64,000 nt of DNA from positions 310,001 through 374,000 of the forward strand of contig JADJVA010000006.1 in NCBI GenBank assembly GCA_016716765.1. The letters run 5' to 3'. Positions within the stretch are counted from its first letter, which is position 1, and the number at the start of each line of letters is the position of its first letter. This stretch comes from Bdellovibrionales bacterium. GTDB taxonomy: Bacteria > Bdellovibrionota > Bdellovibrionia > Bdellovibrionales > UBA1609. The notes under the pieces were generated by a model that did not search any database, was not told the origin of the DNA, and saw only the letters and a program-made list of their open reading frames with translations. Both the position numbers and the translations under genes were made by a program. This document shows, one piece after another, positions 35,126 through 43,825 of the stretch.

Positions 35126-36876
35126 GATATTTGAACCATATCTTTTTGCTTGCCGCGATGGTTGTTGCTTGTTTTCAAAATTGCAGCAATGTTCGTCTCA
35201 ATCCCGTTTCGAACCAGGTGCTGTCGTCCTACGCCAAGTCTGGCGACATCTGTAGTTTGCCTTCGTTGAGCTCAACAGATAAAGTGAAGATCACTTTTGT
35301 TGTAGATATGTCTTCGTCAAACGCAACCATTGAAAGGAGAAATGCTTCGAATCAGATCATTGAAATCAATGGCTCTGATCTCAATCGTCAGAGGATGCAG
35401 ACGATCCGGGGTTTTTTGGAGAAGGACTGTTTGAAAGCGAACGATTCAACGAAAATAGCTGTCGTTGGATTTGCACATCAAAAAATAATTTCTCCGGGTA
35501 CAGCTTGCGATCGAAATCAATTTAAACCAGTGGATGATTATCTTACTCAAGGCACAAACGATCCACTTGATTTTCTTGAGTCCGAGCATGATCTGACAAA
35601 GCAAGATTGCGTTCCAGGCGGGGGGAGATGTTCGGAATATATCACTCGCTACGATGAGGGAATGGAGTGTGCCAAACAGATTGTGCATGATGATGTCCAG
35701 GCTGTAAATCAAGATGGAAAGAAGGCCTTTTATATGACCTTTTTTCTGACTGATGGAGAACCCTCTATTCCAGGAGTTGTTGGGTACGATATTTCGAATT
35801 CCGCCTATCAAGCCATGAAAGTCACTGTGAAACAAAAGGTCCGAGACATGAGAAACGAGGCGGAAGAAAAGGCCTTGGGATTGACTCTTCGCCCGATATT
35901 TTATGGTGGTGATTATCTAACCAGAAAAGATCCCACGGGAAAGAAAGAAGCCATCGCTCGCGATATTTTGACAGACATTGCCAATGAAGGTTTGACGGAA
36001 TATATTTTTTTACAAGATGTGAGCCAGCTCGATCTTTGTAAGTATCTGGTTTCTGGAACTCGAGTTCCGTACAAGTTAAAGCAATTTGTTGCGACGAACC
36101 TGACGATCACGAAAATGGGCGAAAAGCTACTTGCTGATTCCGATATGGATGGAATTCCAGACGAACTTGAGGGGCAAAGAGGTTTTGACCCGACAAAAGC
36201 GAGATCGATGGGACCTTCCAGTCAGTTACTCGACGGATTTTGTGGTGGCCTCAATGCCTCTCAGTGTGCGAACTCGATTCATCAAGACTGTGGAAGCCCG
36301 AATGCCTTGGGTTTGACACTCTGTGAAGTCTCGAAATGGGGGCTTACAAATGGATTAGATTCTGACGGCGATGATTTTATCGACATTATGGAAGTCATTA
36401 AGGGAATGGGACCCAATATTCCTTCTGGATATGTAGACGGCGACAGTTCGTCGGAGTTTGAAGAAATGATGAGAGGAAGAGATCCTCGCTTTCCGGATGA
36501 TGACACGCCAGCTGAAATGCTTCTCCAGTACCGTCGATGGCCTCTTTCTAAGTCATTGCCCGGCTGCCCTGCTGATCAAGAGTCCTATCAGTTCGAACTT
36601 GATCATGTGCCCTTGCTTCCAACATTAGCCACAAATTCAGACGATCCTGTCAGTCAAAAACTGCCATGGATGAATCACGGCGAAAATGTAAACGTTCTTA
36701 TGGTCTATTATATCCTCACTCCCGCAAATCAGGCCCTTCGTCAGGACTTGAAAGATCAGGTCTATATCAAATACTATAAGATTCATATATCCAAACATCT
36801 CATCGAAGAGCTAGGATTTTTAAAGGCGGGCGAGCTCAATGATGCTTTTAGTGAGTTTGCCGAGGAGTGGAAGTGA
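35122..36876 (+). CDS. VWA-domain lipoprotein with thrombospondin type 3 repeats (second of pair)
   Basis: 584 residues from GTG 35122, overlapping the previous stop by four bases. Lipobox FQNC (ACFQNCSNVRLNP); the following NVRLNP is close to KVRLTP of its neighbour, so the two are paralogues. VWA metal site VVDMSSSN near residue 60, the loop YMTFFLTDGEPS, then calcium motifs DSDMDGIPDELEG, LDSDGDDFIDIME and VDGDSSSEFEEM. Probably acts with the preceding lipoprotein. The next gene overlaps its stop by GTGA. Confidence 0.85.
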   Translation: MRYLNHIFLLAAMVVACFQNCSNVRLNPVSNQVLSSYAKSGDICSLPSLSSTDKVKITFVVDMSSSNATIERRNASNQIIEINGSDLNRQRMQTIRGFLEKDCLKANDSTKIAVVGFAHQKIISPGTACDRNQFKPVDDYLTQGTNDPLDFLESEHDLTKQDCVPGGGRCSEYITRYDEGMECAKQIVHDDVQAVNQDGKKAFYMTFFLTDGEPSIPGVVGYDISNSAYQAMKVTVKQKVRDMRNEAEEKALGLTLRPIFYGGDYLTRKDPTGKKEAIARDILTDIANEGLTEYIFLQDVSQLDLCKYLVSGTRVPYKLKQFVATNLTITKMGEKLLADSDMDGIPDELEGQRGFDPTKARSMGPSSQLLDGFCGGLNASQCANSIHQDCGSPNALGLTLCEVSKWGLTNGLDSDGDDFIDIMEVIKGMGPNIPSGYVDGDSSSEFEEMMRGRDPRFPDDDTPAEMLLQYRRWPLSKSLPGCPADQESYQFELDHVPLLPTLATNSDDPVSQKLPWMNHGENVNVLMVYYILTPANQALRQDLKDQVYIKYYKIHISKHLIEELGFLKAGELNDAFSEFAEEWK

Positions 36877-37718
36877 GTCGCTTGATTTTGTTTATTCTTT
36901 TCTTTGGGTCGATGAAAGCGGGAGCTCAGGCGGTTGGTTGCATCAGCCTTGAAGGCCTTAAGCTTCCTTGTTTTGGTGGGGGAGTTGCCTGTGGATCTTG
37001 CGAAAGCAAATACACTGAGGAGGAGAGGAGAAACGCTTGCGTTGGAACTCTGCCCTTGTCAAACCCTTCTGGCTGTGGAGGGGGAACTTGCGGTACAAAG
37101 TGCTGTACAACTTGTTCCCAATACAATCCGGCAGATTATTATACCTGTCAGACTCTGCCAACAGCTTGCGATGCAAATGGCAACTTTACCTCTTGCGGGA
37201 GTGGAACCAAGGTAGCGAGTTGTGATGAGAGTTCTTGTGCTTCTCAGGCCGCGAATCGCTGTGGGTCATTTAGTTGCTCCTGTGGGATCACTTGCCAAGG
37301 ATCAAAGCAGACAATTAAGTGCTACAGGTGGACCTCCAGATCTGTCCCCAGTGGTGGGTCGTGTGGCTGTCGCAATGTTGGTGCGACACCCGGCAGGTGT
37401 TCGGGCGCTCCGACGGGTGCTTCCGAGTGCGGAGGAGTCCCAAACCCTTGTAACGGAGACGGAGGTCAGTGCACAGGTGCGAGCAATCGATGCTATGTTT
37501 GTTCCTATTCGCCTGGAAATCCGGGGACCTGCTCGCCCACTTGCAATGTGGGATCTGCTCGCTGTTATGAGAGTCCAACCGAAGTCGACGTCTGCGCTAC
37601 GTCGTGTTCCGGTGGACTCACAGACAATCCGAATACGCCTCCAGGGGCGTCCTGCAGTTCGGTTCCGGGTCCGGCTTGCACGGCCAACAGTTGTCCTTCA
37701 TGTGGACCCTCTTGCTAA
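36873..37718 (+). CDS. Exported cysteine-rich protein
   Basis: About 281 residues. GTG 36873 gives the same GTGA overlap as the gene before, so it is preferred over GTG 36867. Signal peptide SRLILFILFFGSMKAGAQA. The mature protein is dominated by Cys, Gly, Ser and Pro, with well over 30 cysteines in CxC and CC arrangements (GTKCCTTC, SFSCSCGITC, NSCPSCGPSC). It is probably a disulfide-knotted extracellular domain. No family recognised; third gene of the VWA lipoprotein operon. Confidence 0.75.
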   Translation: MSRLILFILFFGSMKAGAQAVGCISLEGLKLPCFGGGVACGSCESKYTEEERRNACVGTLPLSNPSGCGGGTCGTKCCTTCSQYNPADYYTCQTLPTACDANGNFTSCGSGTKVASCDESSCASQAANRCGSFSCSCGITCQGSKQTIKCYRWTSRSVPSGGSCGCRNVGATPGRCSGAPTGASECGGVPNPCNGDGGQCTGASNRCYVCSYSPGNPGTCSPTCNVGSARCYESPTEVDVCATSCSGGLTDNPNTPPGASCSSVPGPACTANSCPSCGPSC

Positions 37719-37780
37719 TCTATTTGAGCCATATTCTCAGACCGGGATGAGTCTCTTTGAGAAATTCCAGATAGATTTTG

Positions 37781-37810
37781 TCTTGTCTTGTCTTGTCTTG
37801 TCTTGTCTTG
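37781..37810. repeat. Pentanucleotide microsatellite (TCTTG)6
   Basis: Six exact TCTTG units, with imperfect TTTTG units on both sides. Lies 62 bases after the cysteine-rich gene and about 115 bases before the fibre-like gene, where changes in copy number could alter transcription or spacing. Confidence 0.95.
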
Positions 37811-37924
37811 TTTTGTGACGTCCCCTTTTGATTGCAGCGTGATTTAATTTTTACAAGGTGAATCGAAAACGGTAAAATCAATTGTTAGATAGGGCGGCAC
37901 GTTTGTGAAGAGGATTAAGAGAAA

Positions 37925-40150
37925 ATGAAATGCTTGATGCCTGCAAATTCATATTTTCCAACTTGGCTTTTATGTCGGCGAAGCAATCTTATTTATGCTC
38001 TCCTGATCGTTCTCATTTTTATTGGCGTTTCCGGTTTTGGTAGCAGCCAGCTCAGTTTTGCAAACGAAGCCCCATCCGATCTTATTTACCAAGGTCGAAT
38101 CATGAAGCCCGACAGCAGTCCCCTTGAGGCGGTCTCTGTTATTTTTGATGTGAGTGTCTTCAGTCAAGATGCGATATGTTTGCTCTACGAAGAAACTCAC
38201 ACGATCAATATGACAAATTCTGGTGGGTCCTTTGCGTTGCCATTGGGAAGTGGAGTTCCGATTGGTCCGGCCTATTCTTTGAAAGAAGTGTTTTCCAATA
38301 CAGGAAGCTTTACCGGTTTTGGGTCGTGCCTCTACTCGCCTTTGACGGGCCACAGTCGTCTTCTTCGTGTGACTTTTGATGAAGGTTCTGGTCCTGTTGC
38401 TCTTCAAGATCAAACCGTAAACAGTGTGCCTTATGCTCTTTATGCCTCAAAACTTGAGGGCAAGGGCAAGAATGAATTTTTGCAGATCAATACAACGACG
38501 TCAGCGTTCAGTCAGGCAAACGCAAATACACTTTTTCAAAATGCGACCTATACCGAACTCATGGCTTTGGCTGCGGGCACCTCGACTGTCTTTGCAAAGA
38601 GCGCAGATCTGCCGGTATCGAGCGGTGTGCTTAACTTGAGTGGAGCAGGACAGGGCGTGAGAGTGCTGGACGTGCCAGCTGGCGGTGACTATGCCGTGAA
38701 CAAAAACTATTCTGACGGAAAGATTGGTGGCAAAGCGATCGATGCCGTGAACTTTGCAGGACTCGCCAATGGTGAGTCCGTGAAATGGGATACAACTGCC
38801 AATAGTGGTCTTGGGGGTTGGGTTCGATACTCGCCTCCTTCTACAAGTGGTACCTTAGGAAAAATTGCTAAATTCACTTCATCGAGTGCCGTAGGTGATT
38901 CTGTGCTCACGGAAGTATCGGGTAAAATTGGATTTAACGCTTCCACTCCCTCCTATGACTTAAGCTTTGGGGGAGAATCTATCCGGAGCTTTGGGATGGA
39001 ACGCCATTCGACAGCTGATACGCCCGGAAACGCTTTGACAGTGAATGCTGGTGGAGCAACTTCAGGAGCCAATAACAAAAATGGTGGCAACCTGATTCTT
39101 TCCTCAGGAATTGCCACGGGGACAGGAAAATCTGATATTGTTTTCCAGCCAGTTGCAGCGGGAGGTTCTGGGTCTGCCAGTCGCAATCCGACTGAGAACA
39201 TGCGTTTGAACGCCTTCGGTCTCAGCGGAGGCGGAGCCAACGCAGTTACCGGCGGAGGTTCAGTTGCCTGGGGAGGAGGAGCCACAGCGAGTGGAGACAA
39301 TGCCGTCGCCTTTGGAAACGCTGCTTCGGCAAATAGCAATTGGTCGGCCGCGATGGGGTGGGCTGCTCAGGCCGATAATCAACATGCATTTGCTATAGGA
39401 GGCGGCACCTACGCTGGGGGATATCGCAGTATGGCACTGGGATACCAAGCAAATGTAACGGGAGGAACTTCGGTTGCTATCAGTGCTGGATCTCCGGTCG
39501 GCACGGCGCCTACCGTTTCAGGAAATGACTCTATCGGAATTTTTATGGGCGATCAAAGCGGGGTCGACTTATCGGGAAACAATGTTATGTCTATCATGGG
39601 TGGCAATCTAGGAGTGGGCACGACTTCTCCAAGTTCGAAACTAGACGTCAATGGGGCTCAGACATTGCGGGAGATTGCTGCCGCATCAGCGCCAACACCG
39701 GTTGTTAACAAAGCCTTTCTTTACGCAGATAATACCTCGCATACTCTCAAATTTTCTGTGAACGGCGGAGCCTATAAGGATGTATTGCCTGCTTCGACTC
39801 TTATTCGCGTTTGTGAAATTGTTATTGGTGACCCCGGATCGGCTTCTCCAGTTTTAGCTGATGATAACGATTCTCCGGCGAATTGCAGTAATTTGACAGG
39901 GTCTACTATGACGATTCTTTCTGTTGAGTGCTATGCGAACGCGGGATCTCCAACAGTGAATCCCATCTTCAATGGTGGAAGTGGGACTTCGATACTGAGC
40001 AGTTCCTTGACCTGCGGGACCGGAAGCTTTGCGACAGGAACCTTAAATGGCACTCCGATTCAAGCCGACAATCAATCAATTGATGGCGAGATTGGCGTTG
40101 CTGGTGGAACCGCAAAATATATTGTAATCCGTATCAAACGCACGCTGTAG
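37925..40150 (+). CDS. Fibre-like surface protein with YadA-type head repeats
   Basis: 741 residues. Signal or anchor segment LIYALLIVLIFIGVSGFGS then SSQLSFANEA. Residues ~50-190 resemble domains found at the start of phage-fibre-like proteins in predatory bacteria (DLIYQGRIMKPDSSPLEAVSV, VNSVPYALYASKLEGK). Residues ~440-530 carry repeats of the AxGxxAxAxG type (SVAWGGGATASGDNAVAFG, SAAMGWAAQADNQHAFAIG, SMALGYQANVTGGTSVAI), as in trimeric adhesin heads. LGVGTTSPSSKLDVNG follows. There is no YadA membrane anchor, so it is not a standard trimeric autotransporter. Likely adhesion. Confidence 0.75.
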   Translation: MKCLMPANSYFPTWLLCRRSNLIYALLIVLIFIGVSGFGSSQLSFANEAPSDLIYQGRIMKPDSSPLEAVSVIFDVSVFSQDAICLLYEETHTINMTNSGGSFALPLGSGVPIGPAYSLKEVFSNTGSFTGFGSCLYSPLTGHSRLLRVTFDEGSGPVALQDQTVNSVPYALYASKLEGKGKNEFLQINTTTSAFSQANANTLFQNATYTELMALAAGTSTVFAKSADLPVSSGVLNLSGAGQGVRVLDVPAGGDYAVNKNYSDGKIGGKAIDAVNFAGLANGESVKWDTTANSGLGGWVRYSPPSTSGTLGKIAKFTSSSAVGDSVLTEVSGKIGFNASTPSYDLSFGGESIRSFGMERHSTADTPGNALTVNAGGATSGANNKNGGNLILSSGIATGTGKSDIVFQPVAAGGSGSASRNPTENMRLNAFGLSGGGANAVTGGGSVAWGGGATASGDNAVAFGNAASANSNWSAAMGWAAQADNQHAFAIGGGTYAGGYRSMALGYQANVTGGTSVAISAGSPVGTAPTVSGNDSIGIFMGDQSGVDLSGNNVMSIMGGNLGVGTTSPSSKLDVNGAQTLREIAAASAPTPVVNKAFLYADNTSHTLKFSVNGGAYKDVLPASTLIRVCEIVIGDPGSASPVLADDNDSPANCSNLTGSTMTILSVECYANAGSPTVNPIFNGGSGTSILSSSLTCGTGSFATGTLNGTPIQADNQSIDGEIGVAGGTAKYIVIRIKRTL

Positions 40151-40182
40151 CCATCATATTTTACGAAAGGGAATCCAGCAAG

Positions 40183-41604
40183 ATGAGGTTAATATTTGCG
40201 GAATTGCAATGGAAAGCGAACCGAGTATTTTCATTTTTCGGTATGTTGCTACTGACACTCTTTTTCCTTTTCATTTCTTCTATTCCGGCCTTGGCGGCGA
40301 TAGCTATCGTACAAGTGAAACAACGAGATCAGACCGCTAATAGCAACAATATTACGACCGGTGCCTTTTCAACGACAACGGGAAATTTCATTGTTTGTAG
40401 GATTGCCTACAATACGACATCAGGGAATTTGATTTCAGTGACAGACACGGCCTTAAACTCTTATTCCTTGGCGACCGGTCCGGCAACTCTTCCGGCCACT
40501 TCATGGAGGCAAGAAATCTGGTACGCCTACAACATCACAGGGAGTGGAACTCTCAATATCACAGCAACCTTGTCAGGAACCTTTAATATTTGGAAACAGA
40601 TTTCGTGCAACGAGTACAAAGGAGTCCTGGCGACTTCCGATCCAAAAGAATCTGTCGTGGGAACGACAGGCACGGCCTCTCTGACTTCTTCGGCGGGTCC
40701 ATTGACCACCACACAGGGGGGAAGTCTTATTTACGGATCTCTCATACTGAGCGGAGGTACTGGAGAGCCAGGAAACAGCTTCATTCAGCGTTCAGCTCAA
40801 AACGGGGATGCCACAGAAGATCGGATAGCGAATGCTGCTGGATCTCATGTTGTTCGATTTTCTCACTCGGGAATATCAAACTGGGTTATTCAGGGGGCGG
40901 CCTTTAAGGCAGCCACTCCACCATTGGCAACAAATGGACTTGCTCAGGTGGCAATAACCTACAAAACTGGAGCGACAACGACTTTGTCAAACGATTTTGA
41001 GAGCTCCAATATCGCCGGTAGCTTGATTGTCGTGGGTGGTTATTTCGGGGGCAATGGTCAAACGCTAACTGTGTCAGACACGAGAGGAAATACCTATCAA
41101 TTGGCAGCCACTGTCAGTCAAACTTCCGATAACCACCAGATTTGGATCTATTACGCCGAAAACATTGGTGGCGGACCTAATACTGTTACAGGCAGTGTTC
41201 CCGTGAGCACTTCGGATGCTGCTTTTTTTATTGCCGAATACAGTGGAATTGTCACGTCAGGATCCTTGGATAAAACCAGTAGCGCGATAGGAAGTAGCAG
41301 TTCGATTTCGAGCAGCAACACAGCTTCCACCAATTCCGCCAATGAGCTTTTAGTTGGCATGATTGGCATGAGCGCTGGAAGTTTGGGAGGCAACATATCA
41401 TCCGGTTTTGAAGACAAGGGATATGTCCAGCAAGCCCCGGGCAACAATAACAACATTGCAGCCTTTGCCGACAAGCTTGTGACGGCTACTGGGGCTTACG
41501 CCGTTACTGCGGCCCCTACTGGTAGCGAGGCGTGGTCGGCGATCATAGCGACCTTTAAGCGGACCTCAACGAATCGGATCAGACATCGAGTCAGCAATTT
41601 CTGA
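40183..41604 (+). CDS. Exported protein with two tandem beta domains
   Basis: 473 residues. Signal peptide ending SSIPALAA. Two copies of a ~200-residue domain: the first has IVQVKQRDQTANS, VTDTALNSYSLA, QEIWYAYNITGSGTLNITATLS, CNEYKGVL. The second has QVAITYKTGATTT, VSDTRGNTYQLA, HQIWIYYAENIGGG, IAEYSGIV. Serine/threonine-rich low-complexity sequence separates and follows them. Looks like an extracellular binding protein; starts 32 bases after the fibre gene and is probably cotranscribed. No named family. Confidence 0.7.
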   Translation: MRLIFAELQWKANRVFSFFGMLLLTLFFLFISSIPALAAIAIVQVKQRDQTANSNNITTGAFSTTTGNFIVCRIAYNTTSGNLISVTDTALNSYSLATGPATLPATSWRQEIWYAYNITGSGTLNITATLSGTFNIWKQISCNEYKGVLATSDPKESVVGTTGTASLTSSAGPLTTTQGGSLIYGSLILSGGTGEPGNSFIQRSAQNGDATEDRIANAAGSHVVRFSHSGISNWVIQGAAFKAATPPLATNGLAQVAITYKTGATTTLSNDFESSNIAGSLIVVGGYFGGNGQTLTVSDTRGNTYQLAATVSQTSDNHQIWIYYAENIGGGPNTVTGSVPVSTSDAAFFIAEYSGIVTSGSLDKTSSAIGSSSSISSSNTASTNSANELLVGMIGMSAGSLGGNISSGFEDKGYVQQAPGNNNNIAAFADKLVTATGAYAVTAAPTGSEAWSAIIATFKRTSTNRIRHRVSNF

Positions 41605-41804
41605 TATGTTCGTTCAATTTTCCGAGAACTCCCAATACCAATTTACATGGGATTATGAAAATTTTAGCTTTGGGCATCTTCAGTATTGATTGCCTTTCAA
41701 AGGTCAGATACCTACACCTTACTAGAACTTTTATGCATGTGAGCGCAGCGGTTAATGAATGCTAAGATATTTGAACGTGAACATCCTCTGACCTGAAAGA
41801 TTCA

Positions 41805-43799
41805 ATGACAAGAAGGTCTCAAGAAAGTCAATTCTGTCAATCAGGCCAGTCGATCCAAAGAGTCTTTTCATCATCAAATTGGGTCTCTTTTGTTCTTCTA
41901 TTTTTCTTATTTCCCTTAGGTCGTAACATATCTATGGCAGCCTCGGACCAACCCTTAAAAATTGCGATTTGTCAGATTGATCCCATAGCGGGAGATATGG
42001 AGTATAACCTAAAGACTATTCTTGAATGCTATCAGCGAGCCGTCAGAGATCGCGCTGATATTGCTATTACCCCAGAGCTCGCGGTTGAAGGCTATACTTT
42101 TGGTGATTATTTTGAGCGACCTGAAATCTGGAGTCGAAGTGAGAAACATGTTTCTCTGTTGAGCGAGGCGACTAGAGGGAAAAGGACCGCTCTGTTGGTT
42201 GGTCATATCGTGAGAAATCCAGAACCTTGGGGTAAGCCATTACAAAATGTCGCGAGTGCCTTCCTGGATGGCAAACTGATTTATCGACATGCGAAAACCC
42301 TGTTGCCAGATTATGATGTGTTTAATGATGCCCGATGGTTTCATCCAGGACGCAAAGCAAACGTTTGGAGATTTCGTGGCCACAAAATTGGTGTAGGAAT
42401 TTGCGAGGACTGGTGGTTTGATGATAAATTTGCGGGTCCACAAGGGCCGAGATCTTATTATAATTTTGATATTCGTGAGATTTTTCAGAGAAAGAAAATT
42501 GATTTAGCTATTTCTCTTTCAGCGTCTCCTTACGGGCAGGATAAGCAGGCTTTTCGCGAGGAGATTCATGGTGATGTGGCGCGGAGACTTGAGGTTCCGT
42601 TTGTTTGGAGTGGCATGTCTGGCGCCACAGATGCTGTTTTGTTTGATGGGAGATCCTTTGTCTTGAATGCTAGGGGTGCGACCGTTGAGCGCCTTGCTGT
42701 TTTTCGCAATGACTATGCGACAGTGGAATTTCCGAGAGGAACAGGTGCCAATTCTCCGATAGTGGTCAAAAAAGATTCTGAGCTTGATGACACAAATCCC
42801 TCAGAAATTGAGATTGTTTATCAAGGCTTACTGACGGGAATTCGTGAATTTGTTCGCAGGACGGGTGCCACGGGATTTGTACTCGGAATCAGCGGAGGAA
42901 TTGATTCGGCGGTTGTCGCGGCTTTGATTGCAGCAGCGATAGGTCCAGAAAAATTGATCGCTGTATCTTTGCCATCAAAATATTCATCTGAAGGAAGCAA
43001 GACGGATGCCTTTGGACTGGTAAACAATTTGGGGGTTCCAGAGAGTCAAATCCATCTTTTGTCGATCGAGGGAGCCTACGATGCTGCTCGAGAGACATTT
43101 GGTAATCAATTCTGGCAGAACGAGGGGATCGTTGATGAGAACACGCAGGCGCGTCTCAGGATGTTGTATTTAAATGGAATTGCCAATCGGTTTCCCGGCT
43201 ATATGGTAGCAGTAACAGGAAACAAAACTGAATATGCAATGGGATATTTCACTTTCGGTGGCGATGATAAGGGTGGTCTTGGCATTTTGGGAGGGCTTTG
43301 GAAGTCTGAGGTCTATCGATTAGCGACTTATATCAATCAGAGAGCGGGCAAAGAGCTCATTCCAAACGCCACTATTGTTAAGCCAGCTTCAGCGGAATTG
43401 AAGCCTGATCAAGTGAGTTATGATCCTTCGAGTGGATTGCCTCCATATGAGATACTCGATCGGCTTTTGCGTGACTATTACGAAAGCAGGGTCTCACTGG
43501 AAGACCTTGTCAAATCCTATACCCATCTTCTGCCTGAGCGACCAGCGAATTGGGTTGTAACAATTATTAGGCACTCCGAAGCAATGGATTTCAAGCGTCG
43601 GCAGGCAGCACCATTGCTTCGGGTTGACAGAAGAAAGACTTTTGATTGGGTCGGACGACGTGTTCCAGTGGCAAAACGAAATATCCATGAACCTATCGAT
43701 TTAAACGCTTGCAGGAAATTTGTGGTGGGTACTTCTAAACCTCCCGCATCTGATTGGTTTAGCAATACTTTGAAAAGAACTCTGTCTGCTGAAATTTAA
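41805..43799 (+). CDS. nadE: Glutamine-dependent NAD+ synthetase with an export-signal-like N-terminus
   Basis: 664 residues from ATG 41805. After a ~44-residue extension with a hydrophobic core (WVSFVLLFFLFPLG) and a c-region ISMAAS, the nitrilase-type glutaminase domain begins (KIAICQIDPIAGDMEYNL). It carries Glu in TPELAVEGY, Lys in YRHAKTLLPDY and Cys in VGICEDWWF. The synthetase domain has the ATP loop LGISGGIDSAVVAALI, VTGNKTEYAMGYFTFGGDDKGGL and ILDRLLRDYYE. It amidates nicotinate adenine dinucleotide to NAD using ATP and glutamine. ATG 41934 would give a cytosolic form without the extension, but has no better ribosome site. Followed after 26 bases by the NAD-salvage fusion gene. Confidence 0.93.
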   Translation: MTRRSQESQFCQSGQSIQRVFSSSNWVSFVLLFFLFPLGRNISMAASDQPLKIAICQIDPIAGDMEYNLKTILECYQRAVRDRADIAITPELAVEGYTFGDYFERPEIWSRSEKHVSLLSEATRGKRTALLVGHIVRNPEPWGKPLQNVASAFLDGKLIYRHAKTLLPDYDVFNDARWFHPGRKANVWRFRGHKIGVGICEDWWFDDKFAGPQGPRSYYNFDIREIFQRKKIDLAISLSASPYGQDKQAFREEIHGDVARRLEVPFVWSGMSGATDAVLFDGRSFVLNARGATVERLAVFRNDYATVEFPRGTGANSPIVVKKDSELDDTNPSEIEIVYQGLLTGIREFVRRTGATGFVLGISGGIDSAVVAALIAAAIGPEKLIAVSLPSKYSSEGSKTDAFGLVNNLGVPESQIHLLSIEGAYDAARETFGNQFWQNEGIVDENTQARLRMLYLNGIANRFPGYMVAVTGNKTEYAMGYFTFGGDDKGGLGILGGLWKSEVYRLATYINQRAGKELIPNATIVKPASAELKPDQVSYDPSSGLPPYEILDRLLRDYYESRVSLEDLVKSYTHLLPERPANWVVTIIRHSEAMDFKRRQAAPLLRVDRRKTFDWVGRRVPVAKRNIHEPIDLNACRKFVVGTSKPPASDWFSNTLKRTLSAEI

Positions 43800-43825
43800 A
43801 AATAACAATGTTGAGGGCAAGAATG

